Shown here in pieces: positions 37,386-47,024 of a stretch of 64,000 nucleotides of DNA. Source of the DNA: CAVROP01 sp050008495 (lineage in GTDB: Bacteria > Acidobacteriota > Terriglobia > UBA7540); the NCBI GenBank assembly GCA_050008495.1, contig JBEKMN010000008.1, forward strand, positions 13,909-77,908, written 5' to 3'. A model generated the notes under the pieces. The model saw nothing but the letters and a program-made list of their open reading frames with translations. It was not told the origin of the DNA and searched no databases. Each line of letters opens with the position of its first letter. Position 1 is the stretch's first letter. A program made the position numbers and the translations under genes.

Positions 37386-38534
37386 TCACGTGTTCATGAC
37401 CTTCTCAAACGCCGCCTTGAACTTCTCCATATCTTCGCGCGAGCCTACTGTGACGCGGACACGCGTTGGCCAAACCGGCCAGACTCTCCCGATGTAGACG
37501 TTTTCCCTGGCCATGGCCGCCACGAATTCCTGCCCCGGACGCTTTACATCCACCATAAACTTGTTCGAGACCGACGGAATGAAAGAGTAGTTCTTCCTGG
37601 TCATCCAGTCGAAGACGTCGTTGCGGATGTCAGCGATCATCTTGCGGCGCTCGGGGACCACATTCTTGGCGCAGAGACTGGCGGTGGCTCCCACCATGGC
37701 GGTGACGGGCATGGTCGGCATGCCGTACTCTTTCAGTTTCACCAGCAGGTCGGGGCGGCCGAGCGCCACTCCGGCTCGAAGGCCCGCCATGCCGTAGATC
37801 TTGGAGAAAGTGCGCAGCATAATCACATCTTTATCCGCGGCAACCAGACCCACCGACGAAGGCTCTCCACTGATGTGGATGTAGGCTTCGTCGACCATCA
37901 CCACCGAGCCGGCCGGCTTGTTGGCCACCAGCCATTCGATATCCGACTTGCTGGTGAGGGTTCCTGTGGGATTATTCGGATTACAGACGTAAATGAGCCC
38001 GGCGTCCGGCGAGGCCGCCGCCATGGCCTTCACGTCGTGCGAATAATCCGGGCGCAGGGGGACGTGGATGACCGGCGCGCCGATGAAGCCCGCCGCTTTC
38101 TCGGGCGCTTCGTAGCTTGGATCGGCGATCACGAGCGGCCGCGTGGGCGAAGTATGGGCCAGCACGGCGCGATGCAACGGATCGCTCGAGCCCGGGAACG
38201 CCATGGCATAAGAAGGCTGCAGGCCCTCCTGCTCTGCCAGGGTCCGAGCCATTTTGAAGCCCTCATCCCACATATATCGCCCGCACTTTTGCACCACGTT
38301 GTGAATGGCCTCGGCAGCTTCCGGGCACGGGCCCATGGGGTTCTCATTAGCGTTCAGTTTTGTCGCATCTGGCGGTATGGGGCCGATGTCAGATAACTGC
38401 GCCAAAGCCGATTCGTTGTAAAACGGCAAGGCGGCTGCGGCCCCCAGCAACAACGACAGGCGTGTGAAGTCGCGGCGGGAAAAACCACGCCGCAGAAATT
38501 CGCGTTCCCTTCCTTTGGGCAGGTCAACAACCAT
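37386..38534 (-). CDS. Tat-exported histidinol-phosphate-aminotransferase-like enzyme
   Basis: Start at ATG 38534 with GGAGGTG six nt upstream; 382 residues. The N-terminus FSRRDFTRLSLLLGAAAALP fits a Tat signal (SRRxFx plus hydrophobic stretch). The rest is a fold-type I PLP enzyme like HisC: LNANENPMGPCPEA, NPNNPTGTL, VDEAYIHISG and the PLP lysine in RTFSKIYGMAGLRAG. Cytoplasmic HisC would not need Tat export, so the substrate is probably an extracytoplasmic amino acid or derivative (inference). It stands alone, convergent with the PQQ gene. Confidence 0.85.
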   Translation of the reverse strand: MVVDLPKGREREFLRRGFSRRDFTRLSLLLGAAAALPFYNESALAQLSDIGPIPPDATKLNANENPMGPCPEAAEAIHNVVQKCGRYMWDEGFKMARTLAEQEGLQPSYAMAFPGSSDPLHRAVLAHTSPTRPLVIADPSYEAPEKAAGFIGAPVIHVPLRPDYSHDVKAMAAASPDAGLIYVCNPNNPTGTLTSKSDIEWLVANKPAGSVVMVDEAYIHISGEPSSVGLVAADKDVIMLRTFSKIYGMAGLRAGVALGRPDLLVKLKEYGMPTMPVTAMVGATASLCAKNVVPERRKMIADIRNDVFDWMTRKNYSFIPSVSNKFMVDVKRPGQEFVAAMARENVYIGRVWPVWPTRVRVTVGSREDMEKFKAAFEKVMNT

Positions 38535-38735
38535 CGTCGCACCTCCATCAAGCGGCCGCGTGCCGCTCATGCAATAACTGCACGCGCGGACTCGCTGAGT
38601 CTGACACAACCACCTTCGAAGCGCCCCTCTTAAGCTTGCTGCCTCAGCAGATGATAACCCAGGGATGCCGCCGCTTCAAGGAAGTTACAGTTGACGCTGA
38701 GGTCACGCCCGTGTCGGAGGGTAAAACTGCAATGG

Positions 38736-38760
38736 AGGGGCGGCCCCTTGGGCCGCCCCT
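38736..38760 (-). terminator. GGGGCGGCC hairpin after the S53 protease gene
   Basis: AGGGGCGGCC (38736-38745) and GGCCGCCCCT (38751-38760) lie 17 nt after the protease stop in the minus direction. The arms are identical to those at 19162-19186. A TTTTACCC run follows about 20 nt later. It is a possible terminator within a dispersed family. Confidence 0.5.
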
Positions 38761-38776
38761 AAAACCACCAGTTGCT

Positions 38777-41700
38777 CTACTGCACGGTCACCGGGATATT
38801 AAGCGTGTGGGTAACGGTGGCGCTATTGATCGTGCTGGTGCCCGTTACGGTGACAGTGTAACTTCCTGTAGGAGTACCAGGGCTGCTCGGAGGAGGCGTG
38901 CTGCTGCTACCGCCGCAGGCGACGAAACCTGCGGCCAGCATCGCAAAGACGAGCAAGCCGAAGGCCAGCTTCACCCGGCGATGCTTTCCCGCCGCGAACT
39001 GGAGGAGCAACCAACCAAACAACAGAACCCCCGCGCCCGGCAGAAACCAGCGCGGCCGGTTCGGCAGGCGCAACGCAGCGGATGGGGCCGTGGTGCCCAC
39101 AGTCAACTGCGCGCCTGTGCCGCCCGGGGTAAGCGTGCTGGCAGTCAGGGTGCACGTGCTATAAGTCATCGTCGCTTGCAGCGCACAAGTGATGCTCACC
39201 GTGCCGGTGAAACCATTGACGCCGCCTGCCGAAACGGTTGTGCTCCCGGACTGGCCCGGCGACGTAATCGTAAAGCTGGTCGGCGAGGCGCCCAAGCTAA
39301 AGTCGGGTGTGGCCGTGATGGTCACCGGAACCGCCGTCGAGGTTGAAGTCACGTAGTCCACATCGCCGCTGTATTTGGCAGTGATACTGGCGTTGGCCGT
39401 GAAGGATGTCGAGAGAGTCGCGGTCAGCGAAGCAGTGCCTGCGTACGAGCCTGCCGCGTAGGTGTAAGTCGGCGTGCCGCTGATCTGATTACTTCCGTTG
39501 AAGAACGCCACAGTGCCGGATGGCGCGAGGCCCAGGCTGCTGGTGGTCACGATGGCAGTCAGGGTGACTGTCTCGCCGGATGTGACGGTTGATAAAGAAG
39601 GCGTAACGCTGGTTGCGGTCGGAGCCTGGGCGATCGTAACCCCAACGGGGTTGGACGTGCTCGTATTGTAGCTGTTGTTCGGCGAGACTGGGTGCGGTTC
39701 GTAGTTGCCAACCAGGGAGTCGGTGCCCACTGGAAGTTGGATGAAAACATCTTCGGCGGTCCCTTGGCTGTTCAAGTTGTACGTCCCTGGCGTGTTACCC
39801 GAGGGCGCGCCCACGTCGACTGTGGGCGGCATGGCGCTCCCGTTGAGCGTCACCGTTACCTGCCCGGTAGGACATTGATAACTCAGATTCCCGGTGGTGC
39901 TGCTGAAGCAGAGATTACCCGTGCTGTTGGTCACATCCATGCGCAAAAAGTACTGACTGTAAAGGACGCCGGAACAGTTGAGGCTGTTTCCGTACACGAG
40001 AGAGCCTGTGGTGCCATACGTGATATTCCCGCTGCAATCATAGGTCCCTAGTTGCAGGATCGTCGTGCTGTTTTCCGGGGCCACGGTGACCTGGACCGGA
40101 GAAGAAGTGCTCGCCGCATGAGTTCCGTCGCCAGCATAACGCGCCGTTACGCCATAGGTTCCGCCAGGCAGCATCGTGGTGGACCCGGAGGCGGAGCCGT
40201 TGGACAAGGTCGCGAAGTCAATGCCGAGATTGCAGGGAGTCGACGTGCAAGAAGCGTTGTAGCCGGCCGGCCCGCCGAGCAGCGAGACATCGCCGGTGGA
40301 GGCTGAAGGATTGACGCCGACCGCGATGTTCACCGGCTGGCCATGCGGAATGCTAGACAACGTGTAACCCGCCGGCGGGGTGATCGTGAGTGTCGTCGTC
40401 GTGGGCGTGAAGCTCACCGTATTCCACTGCGAGACCAGGTTCGCCGCATTCACCGTGCCCAACCCGGTGGCCAGGTCATAACCGGCGTTAGTTGTCCAAG
40501 CCGCTTGACCGCTGTTGTTGACAAGGATGCCGTAACCGGTGCCGGCAACCGATTGATCGCTGCAGTTGGCAGAGTCAGCCACGCAAGCGACCGAGTTGTT
40601 GCCGGTCTGGGTGTCGTAGAAAACGCAGCTCGAACCACTGGCCGTGGGAGCCATGGCCGCGGTCGAGGCACAGCTCGCGCCGGCTTTCGCCGCCAGCGGG
40701 TACAAAACGTAGTTTGCAACCCCCTGTGGGCCGTACTTCTGGTTGACCAACGCCATGATGCCGCCGAAGACTTGCACGGCTACGGAGGTTCCCCCCACGC
40801 CGGAGAAATTCACCCCGCTCGCGGTTTCAACACAGGAGCTTTCGCCGGGCGTGCCCAAGTCGGCCTCACAAATCACATAGAAGCTATTGGTGTAGCCGTC
40901 GCCCGCATACAGGGAGAGGTCCGGCACATCCCGTTCTTGATCATTGGGCACCCCGGTTCCCGACTGCCATGAAGGTTTGGAGTATCCGGAAACGCACTCT
41001 ATCTCCTCTCCTTCCGCAGTTTCGATGGTGGTGGATGAGGAACAGTTGCTTTCTCCCCCGCCTCCGCCGGCCAGGTCCGAGCCCGTGTCGGAAACCCCAG
41101 CCAAGCAGCCGTTCACGTTACCGGTATTCGCGCAAGTATCATTCCAGGCCATTTCGGGAATGTACGACATGGCGGAGGACAGGGTGGTCGAGTTGTTTGT
41201 CGAGGACCAGTAGGTAGACCAGGTGTTCACATCGTTGAAGTCCGTCCCGCCCACCGCAACGTTAAACGGCGTGGAAGCGTTTCCGACCACGTTCAAGCCG
41301 TATTGCGCCGCACCAACGCCCGTCAACGCAAAGATGTCGCAAGCCGCGGAGCCCTCGTCGCCCGACGCCTCGAGTATGCTAATTCCCTGCGCCGCACCCT
41401 GTTCCCACAAGGTGCTGTAAAAAGCATTGCCGCCGTTTCCGAGCGCGGCCTCGCAACCACCGTAGCTCTCCGTCATAACCGGGGCCAGGTTGTTGTCAAT
41501 GATGTAAAGGGCAGAGAGATCAATGCCCTCGGTAACCTCGGTGGACTCCGAAACAACGAAGGCAATGGTGGCAGATGGCGCAATCGCGCCGCTCCATTCG
41601 ATGTCGGTGTCCGATTCAGTCTCGTCTCCCGAAACCGAAGGCGGGATGATCCCCGGGTCGGGGCCATTCACGCAGATGCCGAGCGGAATATTGAACGAAC

Positions 41701-42619
41701 TGCCGTTGACTAAAGGCGCGGGAACAGCGGGGCATGGGGAGTTGGCCGCCGGGGACTGCTGCTTGAGTCCAAACAGGCTTCGGAAGTCGGCCACATCCTG
41801 GGGGTTGATGTTGGTCTCACCCACCACGGCGATCGTCTGCCCCGTGCCGCCAGTGAAGGAACTCCAGCTCGGAATATTGTAAATCGTGGCGAAATCCGCC
41901 GGCCCAAGGGCGTAGTAGGTCACGCCGCTGCTGGTGACCGTGAGCGATGGCTTCACCTGCCCGGTGGATTTCGATTTGGTATAGGCAGCAAGGCCGTGGT
42001 GCATTGGCTTCTTGGGGAAATTGTTCAGCGAGGCAAAACCCGCCACCACGGGCGCGAGGGCGGCGGGAATCTGCGGATCGCTGGCGTTGGCCCAATGCTC
42101 TTCGCCGTTCACCACATACTTATGGATCTCGGTATGAAGGGCCTGCCGCACCGCGCCCGCCGTGCCGGAGAACTCAATCACCGTGCGGCCCGCTGCCACA
42201 CGATTGACTTGGAAGCCTTGCGACGTGAGCCAATCCGTCACCGCCTGAATATCGGCATCGGCAGGGCCGAACTGCCGGCCAAACAGCTCGGGAGTGAGCC
42301 ACATGTGATAGTTGGGGGACGACTTGGTTTGCTGTGCGTCCAGAATTTTCCGCAGCGCGGTTTCCTGCTCAGTCGAGCGCTTCAAGACCAGCAACATGCG
42401 TTCCGTCGCCAGGTTATCGGGCGCCGCCCCTTGGTCGAATTCAGGACGCGCCAATGGGTGAGTGTTCCCCCGCAGTGTAACCCGGTTCTCAGGGTCCACA
42501 GCCTGCGTCACGCGCGCCGGCACGACGTCCCTCTGTTGCCCTTTAGACATTAAACTGAATGAAACAACCAGTGCGCATACCAATGTCGCTCGTAAGCTTA
42601 CAGCCCGTGGCTTCCTCAT
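38777..42619 (-). CDS. Giant S53 (sedolisin) protease with Ig-like repeats
   Basis: A 1280-residue secreted protein. Signal-like N-terminus (RATLVCALVVSFSLMSKGQQ), Pro-kumamolisin activation domain (about 45-195; TKSSPNYHMWLTPELFGRQF), then the S53 domain. That domain has the Glu/Asp pair (ETESDTDIEW, about residue 336), oxyanion Asp in SGDEGSA, and Ser in GVGGTSVAVQ (about 610). Then four or so Big/Ig-like repeats (TSVTPSLSTVTSGETVTLTA and similar). The C-terminus has a hydrophobic segment and FVACGGSSSTPPPS, a tail style I associate with Acidobacteriota surface proteins. It is probably an acid-active exoprotease. GGGAGGA precedes the ATG. It is divergent from the OYE-SDR gene. Confidence 0.9.
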   Translation of the reverse strand: MRKPRAVSLRATLVCALVVSFSLMSKGQQRDVVPARVTQAVDPENRVTLRGNTHPLARPEFDQGAAPDNLATERMLLVLKRSTEQETALRKILDAQQTKSSPNYHMWLTPELFGRQFGPADADIQAVTDWLTSQGFQVNRVAAGRTVIEFSGTAGAVRQALHTEIHKYVVNGEEHWANASDPQIPAALAPVVAGFASLNNFPKKPMHHGLAAYTKSKSTGQVKPSLTVTSSGVTYYALGPADFATIYNIPSWSSFTGGTGQTIAVVGETNINPQDVADFRSLFGLKQQSPAANSPCPAVPAPLVNGSSFNIPLGICVNGPDPGIIPPSVSGDETESDTDIEWSGAIAPSATIAFVVSESTEVTEGIDLSALYIIDNNLAPVMTESYGGCEAALGNGGNAFYSTLWEQGAAQGISILEASGDEGSAACDIFALTGVGAAQYGLNVVGNASTPFNVAVGGTDFNDVNTWSTYWSSTNNSTTLSSAMSYIPEMAWNDTCANTGNVNGCLAGVSDTGSDLAGGGGGESNCSSSTTIETAEGEEIECVSGYSKPSWQSGTGVPNDQERDVPDLSLYAGDGYTNSFYVICEADLGTPGESSCVETASGVNFSGVGGTSVAVQVFGGIMALVNQKYGPQGVANYVLYPLAAKAGASCASTAAMAPTASGSSCVFYDTQTGNNSVACVADSANCSDQSVAGTGYGILVNNSGQAAWTTNAGYDLATGLGTVNAANLVSQWNTVSFTPTTTTLTITPPAGYTLSSIPHGQPVNIAVGVNPSASTGDVSLLGGPAGYNASCTSTPCNLGIDFATLSNGSASGSTTMLPGGTYGVTARYAGDGTHAASTSSPVQVTVAPENSTTILQLGTYDCSGNITYGTTGSLVYGNSLNCSGVLYSQYFLRMDVTNSTGNLCFSSTTGNLSYQCPTGQVTVTLNGSAMPPTVDVGAPSGNTPGTYNLNSQGTAEDVFIQLPVGTDSLVGNYEPHPVSPNNSYNTSTSNPVGVTIAQAPTATSVTPSLSTVTSGETVTLTAIVTTSSLGLAPSGTVAFFNGSNQISGTPTYTYAAGSYAGTASLTATLSTSFTANASITAKYSGDVDYVTSTSTAVPVTITATPDFSLGASPTSFTITSPGQSGSTTVSAGGVNGFTGTVSITCALQATMTYSTCTLTASTLTPGGTGAQLTVGTTAPSAALRLPNRPRWFLPGAGVLLFGWLLLQFAAGKHRRVKLAFGLLVFAMLAAGFVACGGSSSTPPPSSPGTPTGSYTVTVTGTSTINSATVTHTLNIPVTVQ

Positions 42620-42960
42620 GCTTCCTCCCGTGACCCATCTTGTCAGTTTCGACCTTTTAGCGCTGTTCTGCGGCCGGATTACTCACAGCCCCCAATGATC
42701 TACTGAAGGTGCCTAGCATTGTAAAGGATTTCAGCCCGATACACTAACTTTTCACGGCTCCCTCTTTCGGGATTCCCGTCGCACCTGCGAAAAGTTCCAA
42801 AAATCGGTTCAGCTTCGGGAAACCTGTCCCCAGTATTGATGCAGAATCTTCGCGCCGAGGTTTCCGCAGGCGGGAGGGCAGGTGGGCAGGTCGGCAGATG
42901 GGAATACTCGTTGCTTTGAGATGCGCGTTACCGCAAACACTCCGAGGGAGCGAGTTGTAG

Positions 42961-43044
42961 TTCTGCCTTCTGCCTTCTGCCTTCTGCCTTCTGCCTTCTG
43001 CCTTCTGCCTTCTGCCTTCTGCCTTCTGCTTTCTGCTTTCTGCT
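42961..43044. repeat. Heptanucleotide tandem array (TTCTGCC)9(TTCTGCT)3
   Basis: Nine exact copies of TTCTGCC (42961-43023) followed by three of TTCTGCT, ending 29 nt before the OYE-SDR start codon. The rest of the 454-bp divergent gap (42620-43073) has no gene. Twelve 7-nt units in the leader or core promoter region could change in number by slippage. Confidence 0.9.
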
Positions 43045-43073
43045 TTCCTTCTCCGTGCTATTATCTTACGCGC

Positions 43074-45437
43074 ATGCCCGAACAGCCTTATCCTCGCATA
43101 GCAACTTTTCACACGGCGCTGGAATTGGCGAACCATCTCAAGCGGCTGGGATGGGACCTGCCTGTGGACGAGGCGATTCTCTGCGCCCCGGCTTCGCCGC
43201 TCGCCGCCCCTATTGTGGTGCCCTGGCTGAAGGGAGAGCGCCGCGTCGGAAACCGCTTTGCCGTGCAGCCCATGGAAGGCTGGGACGCCCAGCCGGATGG
43301 TGCACCTTCGGACCTAACCCGCCGGCGCTGGATGCGGTTCGCAGTGAGCGGCGCCAAACTGCTCTGGGGATGCGAAGCCGTGGCGGTGCTTCCCGAAGCG
43401 CGGGCCAACCCACGCCAATTGCTTTTGAACGAGCGAACCGCCCCCGCACTTGCGGAGTTGCGCCGCCAGATGATCGAGGCCCACCGCGAGCGCTTTGGCG
43501 AGACCGGCGACCTTATCATCGGCCTGCAACTTACGCACTCCGGACGTTTCTGCCGGCCGCGCGAGGAAGCCCGTTTGGAGCCGATCATCGCCTATCACCA
43601 TCCGATTCTGGATATCAAGTACCCAGCCTGCGTCAACGTGCCGGCGGTTTCTGACGAGGAACTCATCCGCATCGTAGGGGCGTTCGGCCGGGCAGCGCGT
43701 TTGGCCCAAGAGAGCGGCTTTGATTTTGTAGACCTGAAGCACTGCCACGGCTACCTCGGGCACGAACTCTTGGGCGCTTATCATCGCGCCGGTCCCTATG
43801 GGGGCTCGTTTGACAATCGCACCCGCTTTCTGCGCGGGCTGGTGGATGCCGTTCGCTCCTCGGCCCCCGGGCTCGAGATCGGCGTCCGTCTGAGCGCCTA
43901 TGACTCGGTTCCGTTCGTGCCGGATGCTCAAACGAAGCGGGGTGTACCGGCCAGTACTCCCGGCCAACAGCCCTATACCTGGGGCTTTGGAGTCGACGCG
44001 CAAAACCCGGTTCGCTCCGACCTTGGGGAGGCGAGGCGTGTGCTGACTCTCCTGAGTTCATTGAATGTGCATCTGGTGAACATCAGCGCCGGCAGCCCCT
44101 ATTACTCCCCGCATTTGCAGCGACCCGCCCTGTTCCCGCCGTGCGACGCTTATCTGCCTCCCGAAGACCCGCTCCAGGGGGCGGTCCGGATGTGGGCCGC
44201 GGCTGCGGAATTGAAGGCGTCCGTACCCGAGTTGGTTTTTGTTTCCTCAGGCGGAACGTATCTGCAAGACTACCTCCCGCACTTCGCGCAAGCGGTGGTG
44301 AGGGCGGGATGGACGGATTTCGTCGGCTTGGGCCGGATGATGCTGCCCTACCCGGAGTTCCCTGCTGACGTCCTTGAGAAAGGCCGGCTGGATCGAAAGA
44401 AAATCTGCCGAACGTTCAGCGACTGCACCAATGGCCCGCGGCAGGGGCTCGTCTCGGGATGTTATCCGCTCGACCCATTCTACAAAGGGCGTCCGGAGGC
44501 AAAGGAACTACAAGCGAAGAAAGCACAACTTGCCAAACCTCCAGCGGCCGGGGGGCAAACTCCTCAGCCCCCGCGCCCAGCCGCCCGAAAGGCCGAGGAA
44601 CGGATTGCTGCGGCGGCGGGAGCTCAACCCGTGGCTCTCATCACCGGCGCTTCGCGCGGAATCGGGCGCGGCATCGCGATAGAGCTGGCGCGTCTGGGTT
44701 TCTGCGTTGCCATCAACTACGTCCAAAGCCACGAGTCGGCCATCGAAGCCGCAGCGCTGTGCGAGCAGGCAGCGCTTGAAAGCACACCCGCCGCCCCGAA
44801 GAACAGCGTTTCGCCGCGCTTCGGAGTTTTCCGCGCGGATATCTCAAACGCCTCGGATCGCGCGGGCCTGTTGCAAGCGGTTCAAGAACGCTTCGGTTGG
44901 GTCGATCTCCTGGTTAACAACGCCGGTGTAGCCCCGCAGGCGAGACTCGATTTACTACAAGCCGGCGAAGAGAGTTTTGACCGGCTGATGAACACCAATG
45001 TGCGCGGGCCTTATTTCCTCACCCAGGCGCTGGCGAATATCTGGATTCGAGGTTTAGGCGCGAGGCCGCAGAAAAGCCGCAGGCCGAAGATCGTCAACAT
45101 CTCTTCTGTCTCCGCCTATGCCCCCAGCGTGAACCGCGGGGATTATTGCATGAGCAAGGCCGCGCTCTCCATGATGACGCAACTCTTTGCCACGCGCCTG
45201 GCCGAGTACGGAATCAACGTGTACGAGATCCGCCCTGGGATTGTGCTTACGGACATGACAGGCCCTGTGAAAGAGAAGTACGATGCCATGATTGCCGGAG
45301 GCTTGATGCCCCTCGCTCGATGGGGGACGCCGGAGGATGTGGGCCGCGCCGTGGCCGCCATCGCCGAGGGCCGTTTGCCCTATTCCACCGGGGAAGTCAT
45401 CAACGTGGACGGCGGCTTTCACGTGCGGCGGCTCTAA
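43074..45437 (+). CDS. Old yellow enzyme fused to a short-chain dehydrogenase
   Basis: Start at ATG 43074 (MPEQPYPRIATFHT); the ORF stays open upstream only because it reads through the heptanucleotide array. 787 residues. Residues 1-480 form an FMN TIM-barrel of the NADH:flavin oxidoreductase type (QPMEGWDAQ, LQLTHSGRFCRP, LKHCHGYLGHELLGA, VRLSAYDSVPF, FVGLGRMML). From about 520 a complete SDR follows: TGASRGIGRG, NNAGVAP, the YCMSK active site (about 687) and INVDGGFHVRR. Both halves act on C=C or C=O bonds next to carbonyls, so the fusion may run two sequential reductions or an interconversion. Substrate unknown. Confidence 0.88.
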   Translation: MPEQPYPRIATFHTALELANHLKRLGWDLPVDEAILCAPASPLAAPIVVPWLKGERRVGNRFAVQPMEGWDAQPDGAPSDLTRRRWMRFAVSGAKLLWGCEAVAVLPEARANPRQLLLNERTAPALAELRRQMIEAHRERFGETGDLIIGLQLTHSGRFCRPREEARLEPIIAYHHPILDIKYPACVNVPAVSDEELIRIVGAFGRAARLAQESGFDFVDLKHCHGYLGHELLGAYHRAGPYGGSFDNRTRFLRGLVDAVRSSAPGLEIGVRLSAYDSVPFVPDAQTKRGVPASTPGQQPYTWGFGVDAQNPVRSDLGEARRVLTLLSSLNVHLVNISAGSPYYSPHLQRPALFPPCDAYLPPEDPLQGAVRMWAAAAELKASVPELVFVSSGGTYLQDYLPHFAQAVVRAGWTDFVGLGRMMLPYPEFPADVLEKGRLDRKKICRTFSDCTNGPRQGLVSGCYPLDPFYKGRPEAKELQAKKAQLAKPPAAGGQTPQPPRPAARKAEERIAAAAGAQPVALITGASRGIGRGIAIELARLGFCVAINYVQSHESAIEAAALCEQAALESTPAAPKNSVSPRFGVFRADISNASDRAGLLQAVQERFGWVDLLVNNAGVAPQARLDLLQAGEESFDRLMNTNVRGPYFLTQALANIWIRGLGARPQKSRRPKIVNISSVSAYAPSVNRGDYCMSKAALSMMTQLFATRLAEYGINVYEIRPGIVLTDMTGPVKEKYDAMIAGGLMPLARWGTPEDVGRAVAAIAEGRLPYSTGEVINVDGGFHVRRL

Positions 45438-45504
45438 TCGGCCATCGGGCAATCCTCGTGGTTGCACGGCGGGCGGTTCCGAGGGCCGCGCCTACGAATC
45501 CACC

Positions 45505-46887
45505 ATGATCCGCATCAATACAGAACTTACACTTGAAAATCTGCGGCCTCGAATCGAACGGCTCTTCGAAGTGTCCGCCGGAAAAATCCGCGCCATCGAA
45601 AAGACCTTCGACGCGGCGCACGGTTCACCCGTCTTTACAATCCAGGGCGTCTACTCGGCGCGCGAATGGACTGATTGGACGCAGGGCTTCCTGTACGGTT
45701 CCGCACTCCTCCAGTACGACGCCACGGGCGATGGGTGGTTCCTCGACTACGGACGCCGCAACACCCTGGAGCGCATGACCCCGCACCTCACCCACACCGG
45801 CGTGCACGATCACGGGTTCAACTGCGTCAGCTCCTACGGCAACCTGCTGCGCCTCGCTTCCGAAGGAAAGTTCGCGGCCGGCCCGGACGAACGCCGCTTT
45901 TACGCCCTGGCGCTGAAGGTGAGCGGCGCCGTGCAGGCGTCACGGTGGTCCCCAATCCACGACGGCCGGGGCTTCGTCTATTCTTTCAACGGCCCGCACT
46001 CGCTCTTTGCGGACACCATCCGCTCCCTGCGCTCACTGGCTCTTGCGCACCGCCTGGGACATGTGCTGGCGGGCGAGAATGACCGGCACATTTCGCTCTT
46101 CGAGCGCCTCGTGCATCATGCCGCGGTGACGGCGGAGTTTTCCGTCTATTACGGTGAAGGTCGCGACGTGTACGACGTGCGCGGGCGCGTGGCGCATGAG
46201 TCGATTTTCAACATGAACAACGGCCTTTACCGTTGCCCCGCGACCCAGCAGGGATATTCGCCGTTCACCACCTGGACGCGCGGCTTGGCTTGGATCATGT
46301 GCGGCTACGCGGAAGAACTCGAGTTTCTCCAGACGCTTTCCGAGGAGGAATTAGAACCGCTGGGCGGACGTGAAAAGGTTCAAAGCATGATGCTCCGCGC
46401 CGGTCAAGCAACTTGCGACTACTATCTTGAGCAAGCCGCGCAAGACGGCATCCCCTACTGGGATACCGGCGCGCCGCAACTCGCGAAGTTGGGAGACTGG
46501 GGCAATAAGCCTAGCGATCCGTTCAACGACTTCGAGCCGGTGGATAGTTCAGCCGCAGCCATTGCCGCTCAGGGACTCTGGCGCCTGGGGAATTATCTTC
46601 GATCACGGCCCGAAGACGCTGAGCCGGGAAATCGCTATAGGCTAGGCGCCCTAACCATTGCGAACACGCTGTTTAATGAGCCTTATCTTTCCACCCCACC
46701 ACAGCACCAGGGTTTGATCCTGCACAGCGTCTATCACCGCCCCCGCGGCTGGGACTACATCCCACGCGGCCGCCACAGCCCCTGCGGAGAGTCCTCCCTG
46801 TGGGGCGACTATCACGCTCGCGAATTGGCGCTCCTGCTGCTGCGCGAAGCAAAGGGCGAACCCTACCTGACCTTCTTCTCCGTTTAG
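45505..46887 (+). CDS. GH88-like unsaturated glucuronyl/rhamnogalacturonyl hydrolase
   Basis: 460 residues from ATG 45505 (MIRINTELTLENLRP); the longest ORF begins in the preceding gene and is rejected. It is an (alpha/alpha)6 barrel with GH88/GH105-type features: a tryptophan-rich start (EWTDWTQGFLYGS), VHDHGFNCVSSYGN and FADTIRSLRSLA carrying the two candidate catalytic aspartates, and FTTWTRGLAWIMCGYAEEL. GH88 enzymes hydrate the unsaturated uronic acid left by polysaccharide lyases. No signal peptide is visible, so it is probably cytoplasmic. It lies 67 nt after the OYE-SDR gene on the same strand, perhaps in one transcript. Confidence 0.82.
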   Translation: MIRINTELTLENLRPRIERLFEVSAGKIRAIEKTFDAAHGSPVFTIQGVYSAREWTDWTQGFLYGSALLQYDATGDGWFLDYGRRNTLERMTPHLTHTGVHDHGFNCVSSYGNLLRLASEGKFAAGPDERRFYALALKVSGAVQASRWSPIHDGRGFVYSFNGPHSLFADTIRSLRSLALAHRLGHVLAGENDRHISLFERLVHHAAVTAEFSVYYGEGRDVYDVRGRVAHESIFNMNNGLYRCPATQQGYSPFTTWTRGLAWIMCGYAEELEFLQTLSEEELEPLGGREKVQSMMLRAGQATCDYYLEQAAQDGIPYWDTGAPQLAKLGDWGNKPSDPFNDFEPVDSSAAAIAAQGLWRLGNYLRSRPEDAEPGNRYRLGALTIANTLFNEPYLSTPPQHQGLILHSVYHRPRGWDYIPRGRHSPCGESSLWGDYHARELALLLLREAKGEPYLTFFSV

Positions 46888-46905
46888 CAGGCAACTGAAA
46901 AGGCC

Positions 46906-46974
46906 GTAGCGGCGGCTTTACGCCGCCACCGCACGTTGAAAAACGAAGACGTGGCGGGGTAAACCCGCCGCTAC
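46906..46974. repeat. GTAGCGGCGG palindromic element after the GH88-like gene
   Basis: Outer arms GTAGCGGCGG (46906) and CCGCCGCTAC (46965-46974) enclose two smaller hairpins (GGCGGCTTTACGCCGCC and GGCGGGGTAAACCCGCC). It starts 18 nt after the stop and is related to elements at 2.2 and 50.5 kb. Confidence 0.65.
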
Positions 46975-47024
46975 ATACCACTGAACCAAGTCCGCACATC
47001 TTTTTACCGGCAGGCACGCAAACC

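Noticed and set aside
37275..38396. 373-codon plus-strand ORF opposite the aminotransferase
   Set aside because: Shadow; the minus-strand enzyme has a Tat signal, PLP lysine and strong ribosome site.
42961..43044. CRISPR array
   Set aside because: The units are contiguous 7-mers with no spacers; no cas genes are present.
42882..43073. N-terminal extension of the OYE-SDR protein
   Set aside because: It translates the TTCTGCC array into SAFCLLP repeats; homology begins after ATG 43074.
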